A stretch of DNA of 64,000 nt from Paraburkholderia phytofirmans PsJN. Lineage in GTDB: Bacteria > Pseudomonadota > Gammaproteobacteria > Burkholderiales > Burkholderiaceae. A program made the position numbers and the translations under genes. The stretch covers positions 2,356,001 through 2,420,000 of the forward strand of contig NC_010681.1 of the NCBI RefSeq assembly GCF_000020125.1. The letters run 5' to 3'. The notes beneath the pieces were generated by a model that was not told where the DNA came from, made no database searches, and worked only from the letters and a program-made list of their open reading frames with translations. Below, one piece after another: positions 25,250 to 32,586 of this stretch (position 1 is its first letter; each line of letters begins with the position of its first letter).

Positions 25250-26869
25250 ATGAGTAGCCCACAAGGACCCGCCCTGCCGCCCGATCTGCCCGATCCCGAT
25301 ATCGTGCCGCGGCGCGGCTGGTTGCCCTCGCTCGTCTGGGTCGTGCCGCTGATCGCGGCGTTGATCGGTCTCGCGCTGGTCGTCAGGGCGGTCACGGAGC
25401 GCGGCCCGGCAATCACCATCGTCTTCGACAACGCCGAAGGCCTCGAACCCGGCAAGACCCAGGTCAAGTACAAGGACGTCGAAATCGGTTCGGTGAAGTC
25501 GATCACGCTGTCGAAGGATCGCACGCACGTGCAGATCGCCGTGCAACTCACCAGGCAGGCAGAGAACTTCGCTGTCAAGGACACCCGCTTCTGGGTGGTG
25601 CGCCCTCGCGTAGGCGCCGCCGGCGTGTCGGGCATCGGCACACTGCTCTCGGGCGCGTATATCGGCGTGGATGTCGGCCGCTCGACGGAGACGCGAACCG
25701 AGTTTGTCGGGCTGGAGACGCCGCCGCCCATCACCGCCGCCCAGAAAGGCCACCGCTTCACGTTGCACGGCGATTCGCTCGGCTCGATCGATATCGGCTC
25801 GCCGATTTTCTACCGGCGCGTGCAGGTGGGTCAGGTCTACGGCATTTCGCTCGACAAGGACGGCACGGGCGTGACCATGCAGGTGTTCGTCGCCGCGCCG
25901 TACGATCAGTACGTCGGCTCGAATTCGCGCTGGTGGCATGCGAGCGGCGTGGACGTGCGGCTCGATTCGACCGGCTTTGTCGTCAACACGCAGTCGCTTG
26001 CGGCGATTCTGGTCGGCGGGCTCGCCTTCCAGACGCCGCCAGGTCAGCCGATGGGCACGCCGGCCGCGGAGAAAACCGACTTCCGGCTCGCCGCCGACGA
26101 AGTGGACGCCATGCGCGCGCCAGACGGCATACGGGTACGCACCGTGATGGTCTTCAGTCAGTCGCTGCGCGGACTGTCGGTGGGCGCGACGGTCGACTTC
26201 CGGGGCATCGTGCTGGGCCAGGTCACGGACATCGGCGTCGAATACGATCCGCAAGCGCGCAGCTTCGTCATGCCGGTGACGCTGGATCTGTACCCTGACC
26301 GCCTGCGCCGGCGGTCCCGCGGCGCGGCCATGCCCGAGGCGGGTACCGCGGCCAGCCACGAACTGTTGCGGCGTCTCGTCGAGCGCGGCTTGCGTGGGCA
26401 ATTGCGCACCGGCAACCTGCTGACGGGCCAGTTGTACATCGCGCTCGACATTTTCCCCAACGCCGCGCCCGTCAAGTTCGACACCACTAACGAGCCGATC
26501 CAGCTGCCGACCATTCCAAACACGCTCGACGCGTTGCAAACGCAGGTGGCCGACATCGCGAAGAAGCTCGACCGGATTCCGTTCGATCAGCTCGGTTCGA
26601 ATCTGAACACGTCGCTTAAAAACGCCGACGCGCTGTTCAACCGGCTCAACAACGAAGTCGTGCCGCAGGCGCGCGACACGCTCGCTGCCGCGCGGCAAAC
26701 CTTCGGCTCGGCCGAGGCGACTTTGCAACAGGACTCGCCGTTGCAGTCCGACGTGCATCAGGCGCTGCAGGAGTTGACCCGCACGCTACGATCGCTGAAC
26801 GCGCTAGCCGATTATCTGGAGCGCCATCCGGAGTCGCTGGTGCGCGGCAAACCGGGAGACAAGCCATGA
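25250..26869 (+). CDS. pqiB: PqiB-like MCE (MlaD) domain protein, intermembrane transport
   Basis: 539 residues, close to E. coli PqiB. An N-terminal cytoplasmic tail and one membrane anchor (WLPSLVWVVPLIAALIGLALVV) precede three MCE domains beginning at ITIVFDNAEGLEPGKTQVKYKDVEIG, HRFTLHGDSLGSIDIGSPIFYRRVQVGQV and RTVMVFSQSLRGLSVGATVDFRGIVLGQV, then a long helical C-terminus (LDALQTQVADIAKKLDRI). PqiB forms a periplasm-spanning tube for lipid transport and is normally encoded as pqiA-pqiB-pqiC. Here no pqiA precedes it (163 bases of non-matching sequence after DUF2950) and pqiC survives only as a start codon and seven codons. ATG 25250 overlaps an upstream TGA (ATGA), as if an upstream coupled gene once existed. 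Confidence 0.9.
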   Translation: MSSPQGPALPPDLPDPDIVPRRGWLPSLVWVVPLIAALIGLALVVRAVTERGPAITIVFDNAEGLEPGKTQVKYKDVEIGSVKSITLSKDRTHVQIAVQLTRQAENFAVKDTRFWVVRPRVGAAGVSGIGTLLSGAYIGVDVGRSTETRTEFVGLETPPPITAAQKGHRFTLHGDSLGSIDIGSPIFYRRVQVGQVYGISLDKDGTGVTMQVFVAAPYDQYVGSNSRWWHASGVDVRLDSTGFVVNTQSLAAILVGGLAFQTPPGQPMGTPAAEKTDFRLAADEVDAMRAPDGIRVRTVMVFSQSLRGLSVGATVDFRGIVLGQVTDIGVEYDPQARSFVMPVTLDLYPDRLRRRSRGAAMPEAGTAASHELLRRLVERGLRGQLRTGNLLTGQLYIALDIFPNAAPVKFDTTNEPIQLPTIPNTLDALQTQVADIAKKLDRIPFDQLGSNLNTSLKNADALFNRLNNEVVPQARDTLAAARQTFGSAEATLQQDSPLQSDVHQALQELTRTLRSLNALADYLERHPESLVRGKPGDKP

Positions 26870-26892
26870 GTTCGCTTACGGATAGTCGCTGA
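26866..26892 (+). pseudogene. Vestigial pqiC start, eight codons then stop
   Basis: ATGAGTTCGCTTACGG starts inside the pqiB stop codon (ATGA overlap), the usual pqiB-pqiC junction, but the frame ends after eight codons at 26892. The rest of the ~200-residue PqiC lipoprotein gene is replaced by the convergent LptD-like gene. The overlap could also be chance. Confidence 0.35.
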
Positions 26893-29302
26893 ATCGCGAG
26901 GTCGGTTCGTTGAGCGTCGAAGCCGGCGTATAGCCCGGCACGTTCGCGCGAAACTGGTTGAGCAGGCCGTTATCCACCTGCGAGAAGCCCTTCAGCTGAA
27001 GCTGCATCAGCACACGCGTGCCCGTGCTCGGCGAAGCGGTCGAACTCGTGGCGTTGGTGTACTTTTCGAACGCCACGCCCAACGACCAGCAATCCGCGTC
27101 GTACTCTAGGCCCAGCAAACCCGCGATCAGACGGTGCGTGCTCATGTCGTAATTCACGCGCGCCACGCTCACCACGTTGTGCGCGAGCGGCCATTGCTCC
27201 GACACGATGAACTGATTGACCGGCTGATAATCGAGCGTGCTGTTGGCACGCGTATAGCGATACGCGACGTTCAACACCTGGCGTGAGCCCGGCGCCCAGC
27301 CGAAGCCGGCTTCTGCGTGCGTGAGGTAATGGTTGGCCTGGCTGTACTCCACGGCCTGTTCGGTCGTGAAATCCGGACCCACCTTGTACGACGCTCCCGC
27401 GATCACCCCGGTGCGAGCGACCGTACTGAGCGCATCGCCGGTTTCGAGAGTTACGCGCGGCGTGCGGAAGTCGTACTGCTCCGCGAGAATGAAGCGGGCG
27501 CGCTCGTCGCCACTCGCGGGATCGATAAAACGCGTGGTCAGTGCGGCGGTGACGCGATTGGCGTCCGACACCCGGTCGTTGCCGACGAAGCTGTTAGGCA
27601 TGAACAGTTCCGTGAGCCCGAAATCGGCCGTCGCCGTATCGAACAGCGGCACGAACGCCTGGTTGCGATACGGCGTGTACACGTAGAAGAGCCGCGGTTC
27701 GAGCGTCTGTATGTACGATTGTCCGAACAGCCGCACACTGCGCTCGAACCGCATGCCCGAGTCGAGGCTGAAGGTCGGCACGTTCACGCTGAACGACTTC
27801 GGCTCACCGGCCGGCACGTCCGTACCGATCGAAGTCAGATCGTAGGCGGCGAAATGCCACGCGAGCTTCGGCGTGATGAACCAGCCGGGCCGTTCGATCG
27901 GATAGCTCACGTAAGGGTTGAACACGAAACGGTTGCCTTGCGTCATATCCGAAGACGAGATCGTGAAGCGCGTCGCGTCGCTTTCCGCGCCGAAGTCGAA
28001 GCCGCCCACGCCATAGCGCGCATATCGCACGTTGACCTGCGGTTCGCGGTTATACGTGGAGTCGCTCGAGAACGTCTGCCAGCGCTGCTCGCGAGCCAGC
28101 ACGCTCCACGGCCCATTCGTATAGTTGAGGCCCGCCTCCTGCTGATACAGCGTGGTGGAGCCGGTCGGAAACGCTACGCCCGACGCCAGATCCGTCGATA
28201 CCGTCGAGTCCGACACGCGGTTGTAGTTCACATAGGCGCTCAGGCCCGAACCGAGATTCCAGTTCTGATTCAACGCGATCGAATAGCGTTGTGTTCCGGT
28301 AATCGCATCGTGTGGCAGCCACGCGAGCGACATCGTTCCCGAATCGTTGGGCTGGATATAGCGGTAATCCGCCGTCAGCATCTCGCCTCGGCGCGACATG
28401 ATGCGCGGCGTGAGCGTCAGGTCGTAGTTCGGCGCGAGATTGAAGTAGTACGGAAATGCGACGTCGACTCCGTTGGTGGAACTGACCGAGAACGTCGGCG
28501 GCAGGAAACCGCTGCGGCGGACACCCGACAATGGAAACGACAGCCACGGGCTAGCCAGCAGCGGCACGCCCTGAAAAAACAGCACGCCATTGTGGGCAAT
28601 GCCTTCATCATTGCCGCTGTCGATATCGAATTCGGATGCCTTCAGATACCAAGCCGGTGCCGACTCGCATTGACACGTGCTGTACGTGCCGTGACGAACG
28701 ACGGTGCGTTCGTTGTCGAGCACATCCGCGCGCTCCGCGCTGCCCCAGCCGCCGCTGAGATAAAACCTGTACTTCGGCACGCTGATATAGCCTTCGTTCG
28801 CTTCCACGTAGAAATGCGCGTCCGGGCCGTCGAACACGTTGCCGTTGTCGACGAGATGCACGTGGCCATAAGCATCGGCCTTGTCGCGGTCGACGTCGTA
28901 ATAGAGCGCGTCGCCCGCCACGACCGACGCCGGGCGCCGCAACTGCGCGTGTCCTTGCAACGCGACATCCGTGCCGGCCGTAGTGGTAATCGAATCGGCG
29001 ATCGCGAAGGTGACGGGCCGGTCGCCCGGCCGCAGTACTTGCTCGCTCAATTGCGGCGCGAGGCGCAGCCCCCAGATGCCGTCGAGCGATTCGGGCGTTG
29101 CCGCGGTGCCGGCCAGTTGCGCGTGACCGGCAAGGGGCGCGCATCCCGCCGCGCACAGCACGAGAGGAACGAGCGGCCGCAAACGCAGACGCTGAAAAAC
29201 ACGGCGTGGTATCAAATCAGGTAATGCCCGGAAAGGATAAAGGACGCAGCAATGCAGCGCGGTGAAGAGAAAGCCGGGCAAGCGCCCGTTCGAGCGCGTC
29301 AT
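26876..29302 (-). CDS. lptD: LPS-assembly protein LptD paralogue
   Basis: 808 residues. After a basic, hydrophobic export region (residues ~36-62) comes the LptA-like jellyroll domain (about 95-190: [59 protein letters not shown]) and then the beta-barrel with the conserved [49 protein letters not shown] entry. Cysteines are C210 and C212 in the TCQC element and a single C738 in EYDADCW, where E. coli LptD has adjacent cysteines. The usual surA-pdxA neighbours are absent; instead two small genes precede it and a BamA paralogue is divergent. Likely a second LptD. ATG 29302 lacks a clear ribosome binding site; a TTG at about residue 30 is an alternative start. Confidence 0.88.
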   Translation of the reverse strand: [808 protein letters not shown]

Positions 29303-29324
29303 GCGCGAGTGGATCGAGCGGGCT

Positions 29325-29729
29325 TTACTGAAGCGTCATGTCGTTCGAGCGGGGCTCGCTCGCGCCAGCCGCACTCACGCCCGCCGCGCCCCCGAGCGCT
29401 TGCAGCAGATACGGAATCTGCCCGGCCGGTAATGAAAACGACAAGCCCGCGCTGCCGGATAGCCGGAAGCGGATCACCACCATCTCCATACCGTCGAGCC
29501 GGCCGACTTCCCATCCCTGGCAGTGCAGCGCGAAACCCATCTCCTGATCGTTATGAAGCACACGGTCGGCGTGCTCGATGGCATTCGGCAACGCGACCAG
29601 CAAGTCGTTGAGTACCGACCGATGCAACGCCGCCGTCGGTTGATTACCGTGAATCAGCAGATATTGGCCGTCCGCCGTCAATTGCATGTCGGTAATCGAA
29701 TTCAGCATGAAGGTCGACACATCAGACAC
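29325..29729 (-). CDS. Hypothetical protein, 134 aa, in the lptD-paralogue operon
   Basis: Family not recognised. The sequence begins SDVSTFMLNSITDMQLTADGQYLLIHGNQPTAALHRSVLNDLLVALPNAIEHADRVLHND and has a predicted mixed alpha/beta fold with no signal peptide. GTG at 29729 is chosen because AGGAGG lies 9 bases upstream; the frame is open to 29759 but that part is inside the previous gene. Its start overlaps the end of the 63-aa gene and it stops 22 bases before the LptD-like start, so all three are probably one operon. Confidence 0.7.
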   Translation of the reverse strand: MSDVSTFMLNSITDMQLTADGQYLLIHGNQPTAALHRSVLNDLLVALPNAIEHADRVLHNDQEMGFALHCQGWEVGRLDGMEMVVIRFRLSGSAGLSFSLPAGQIPYLLQALGGAAGVSAAGASEPRSNDMTLQ

Positions 29730-29913
29730 GGCCCGCGCCCTCCTGCCGGGGCGTTGCACGGCTCACTGTTGTGCCGTCCGCCGTGGCCGGCGCGCTGCCG
29801 GACGCCTCGCGCGCAGCGAGCAGCGAGGCCAGAGCCAGATGGATCGAAAAGACCGGCGTCGAGCTGACACGCAGGACCGCCGCGAGAACCGCGGGTGAAA
29901 GATATTCAATCAT
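29722..29913 (-). CDS. Small hypothetical protein, 63 aa
   Basis: Reads MIEYLSPAVLAAVLRVSSTP then a hydrophobic/alanine-rich VFSIHLALASLLAAREAS and a polar tail. GGAG is 8 bases upstream of the ATG. Its last codons overlap the GTG of the 134-aa gene by eight bases, implying translational coupling. No family recognised; a membrane-associated or helical adaptor is possible. Confidence 0.6.
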   Translation of the reverse strand: MIEYLSPAVLAAVLRVSSTPVFSIHLALASLLAAREASGSAPATADGTTVSRATPRQEGAGRV

Positions 29914-30236
29914 GATCGCTTCTCCAGAAACGCGTTTCGCAGGTAGCGGAATCGACCCTTGGACGATAGCAGCGCACGCCGGCTGCCGGGTTACACGCCC
30001 CCTACGCTTCCTTGGGTTCTGTAACGCTTTATTTCGGCGCTCCGCTGCCAAACCACACACGCCTGCCCAACGAGCACGGCGCGCACGTTAGCAACCCTAA
30101 TGGACGGAAAGTTTTCAGTAACGATCGACGGCGCACGCGTCCCTATACTTCGCGCTTTCCAGAGCCAAGGCACGTCGTTTCGAATGCATCGCTCTGTTGC
30201 GCGTTGTCGTGCGATGCATCGGGACTGAAACCCAAG
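29914..30236. promoter_or_regulatory. Divergent promoter region of the LptD and BamA paralogues
   Basis: 323 bases between the 63-aa gene (minus strand) and the BamA-like gene (plus strand). Two near-identical segments, CGAATGCATCG (30181-30191) and GCGATGCATCGG (30211-30222), lie just before the BamA start; both centre on ATGCAT. No coding frame with a ribosome binding site is seen. This gap must hold both promoters. Confidence 0.45.
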
Positions 30237-32546
30237 ATGAACCTTCAAGTATTAACGAGCCGTCTAGCCGGTGCGCTCTCGCTCGCCGGTATCGCACTGA
30301 CGAGCGGATCCGCCCACGCTGCGCAAGCTTTCGTGGTGCAGGACATTCGCATCGAGGGACTGAAACGCGTCGAGCCCGGCACGCTGTTCGCCTATCTGCC
30401 CATCAAGCAAGGTGACACCTTCAGCGACGAGAAGGCATCGGAGGCGATTCGCGCGCTCTATGCCACGGGCTTCTTCAACGAAGTACGGATTTCGACGCAG
30501 GGCGATACCGTCGTGGTGTCTGTGCAGGAACGTCCCGCGGTCGGCACGATCGATTTCGCGGGCATTCACGAGTTCGACAAGGAAAATTTGACCAAGGCGC
30601 TCGGTTCGGTCGGGTTGTCGCAAGGCCGCTATTACGACAAGGCGCTGGTCGACAAGGCCGAGCAGGAGCTGAAACGCCAATACCTGACGCGCGGCTACTA
30701 TGCCGCCGAAGTCACCACCACGATCACGCCGATCGACCGCAACCGGGTGGCGGTGCTGTTCTCGGTCGCCGAAGGTCCGAGCGCGAAGATCCGCCAGATC
30801 AACTTCATCGGCAACCAGGCGTTCAGCAGCGATACATTGCGCGACGAGATGCAGTTGTCCACGCCGAACTGGTTCTCGTGGTACACGAAGAACGATCTGT
30901 ATGCGAAAGACAAACTGACCGGCGATCTGGAACACGTGCGCTCGTATTACCTGAATCGCGGCTATCTGGAGTTCAGTATCGAGTCGACCCAGGTATCGCT
31001 GACGCCGGACAAGAAGGAGATGTACCTCACGGTCACGCTGCATGAAGGCGAGCCGTATACGATTGCGTCGATCGGACTTGCCGGCAACCTGCTCGATCGC
31101 GAAGCCGAATTGAAAAAGCTCGTGAATATCAAAGCCGGTGAACGTTTCTCCGCCGAGAAACTGCAGGCCACCACCAAGGCGATCGTCGATAAGCTCGGCG
31201 AATATGGCTATGCGTTCGCTACCGTCAATGCAGTGCCGAAGATCGACCAGCAGCGCCATACCGTGGATCTGACACTGCAGGTTGACCCGAGCCGCCGCGT
31301 CTATGTGCGCCATATCAACGTGGTCGGCAACACGCGCACGCGTGATGAAGTGGTGCGCCGCGAAATGCGTCAGCTCGAAAGTTCGTGGTTCGATTCGAAC
31401 CGCCTCACGCTTTCGAAAGACCGGGTCAACCGGCTCGGCTATTTCACCGATGTCGACGTCACCACCGTGCCGGTGGAAGGCTCGCCCGATCAGGTCGACG
31501 TGGACGTCAAGGTGAGCGAGAAACCCACCGGTGCGATTACGTTGGGCGCGGGCTTCTCATCCACGGACAAGGTGGTGCTTTCCGCCGGTGTCTCGCAAGA
31601 CAACGTATTCGGTTCGGGCACGAGCCTCGCCGTGAACGTGAACACCGCGAAGACCTACCGCACGCTAACCGTGACGCAGACCGATCCGTATTTCACGGTG
31701 GACGGCATCAAGCGGATCACCGACGTGTATTACCGCACCAGCTATCCGCTCTACAACTACACGGATACGAGTTTCCGCATCATCACGATGGGCGCGGACC
31801 TGAAATTCGGCATTCCGTTTTCCGAAGCGGATACGGTTTATTTCGGTGTTGGCCTCGAACAGAACCGCCTGAACACGGACTCCTCCACGCCGCAAAGCTA
31901 TCTGGATTACGTCTCCGAATTCGGCCGCGTGGTGAACAACGTGCCGCTGACGACAGGCTGGGCTCGCGACAATCGCGACAGCGCACTCGTGCCGAGCCGC
32001 GGCTACTTCATCCAGACCAACGGCGAAGTCGGCACGCCGGCCGGCGGCACCGAGTACTACAAAGCAGACGTGCAGGCGCAGTACTACTACTCGTTCGCGC
32101 GCGGCTTCATTCTCGGCCTGAACCTGCAAGGCGGTTACGGCAATGGTTTTGCCGGCAAGGCCTATCCGATCTTCAAGAACTACTACGCGGGCGGCATCGG
32201 CTCGGTGCGCGGTTACGAGGCCGGCTCGCTCGGGCCGACCGACAAGACGACCGGCGACCCGATCGGCGGCTCGCGGATGGTGGTGGCTAACGTCGAGATG
32301 ACATTCCCGCTGCCGGGCAGCGGTTGGGACCGGACGCTGCGTGTATTCACCTTCCTCGATGCCGGTAATGTCTGGGGCGACGAAGGCAACAGCACCGGCG
32401 CCAACGGCTTGCGATACAGCTATGGTGCGGGTCTCGAATGGATTTCACCGATCGGCCCGCTCAAGCTGTCACTCGGCTTTCCTGTCGTCAAACATGCGAC
32501 CGACAAGTATCAGAAGTTCCAGTTTCAGATTGGCACGTCGTTCTGA
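30237..32546 (+). CDS. bamA: Outer membrane protein assembly factor BamA paralogue
   Basis: 769 residues. Signal peptide (LTSRLAGALSLAGIALTSGSAHA), five POTRA domains from about residue 26 (FVVQDIRIEGLKRVEPGTLFAYLPIKQGD; AVGTIDFAGIHEFDKENL; AKIRQINFIGNQAFS; YTIASIGLAGNLLDREAEL; VYVRHINVVGNTRTRDEVVRREMRQLES), then an Omp85 barrel with the loop-6 motif SVRGYE near residue 655 (VRGF in E. coli) and a C-terminal FQIGTSF ending in the aromatic signature. The usual bamA neighbours (rseP upstream; skp, lpxD, fabZ, lpxA downstream) are absent. Full length with no disruption, so it is probably a functional second BamA. ATG 30237 starts the signal peptide; the upstream frame has no matching features. 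Confidence 0.92.
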   Translation: MNLQVLTSRLAGALSLAGIALTSGSAHAAQAFVVQDIRIEGLKRVEPGTLFAYLPIKQGDTFSDEKASEAIRALYATGFFNEVRISTQGDTVVVSVQERPAVGTIDFAGIHEFDKENLTKALGSVGLSQGRYYDKALVDKAEQELKRQYLTRGYYAAEVTTTITPIDRNRVAVLFSVAEGPSAKIRQINFIGNQAFSSDTLRDEMQLSTPNWFSWYTKNDLYAKDKLTGDLEHVRSYYLNRGYLEFSIESTQVSLTPDKKEMYLTVTLHEGEPYTIASIGLAGNLLDREAELKKLVNIKAGERFSAEKLQATTKAIVDKLGEYGYAFATVNAVPKIDQQRHTVDLTLQVDPSRRVYVRHINVVGNTRTRDEVVRREMRQLESSWFDSNRLTLSKDRVNRLGYFTDVDVTTVPVEGSPDQVDVDVKVSEKPTGAITLGAGFSSTDKVVLSAGVSQDNVFGSGTSLAVNVNTAKTYRTLTVTQTDPYFTVDGIKRITDVYYRTSYPLYNYTDTSFRIITMGADLKFGIPFSEADTVYFGVGLEQNRLNTDSSTPQSYLDYVSEFGRVVNNVPLTTGWARDNRDSALVPSRGYFIQTNGEVGTPAGGTEYYKADVQAQYYYSFARGFILGLNLQGGYGNGFAGKAYPIFKNYYAGGIGSVRGYEAGSLGPTDKTTGDPIGGSRMVVANVEMTFPLPGSGWDRTLRVFTFLDAGNVWGDEGNSTGANGLRYSYGAGLEWISPIGPLKLSLGFPVVKHATDKYQKFQFQIGTSF

Positions 32547-32586
32547 GCGGGCGCGGAAGATAGCAAGAATCACACACGGCGCGGGG

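Noticed and set aside
24109..26758. Long minus-strand frames opposite DUF2950 and PqiB
   Set aside because: Mirror frames of well-supported plus-strand genes.
27317..29224. 635-codon plus-strand open frame opposite the LptD paralogue
   Set aside because: Antisense mirror frame typical of high-GC genes; composition is Arg/His/Ala-rich with no domain, and the minus-strand LptD match is end to end.
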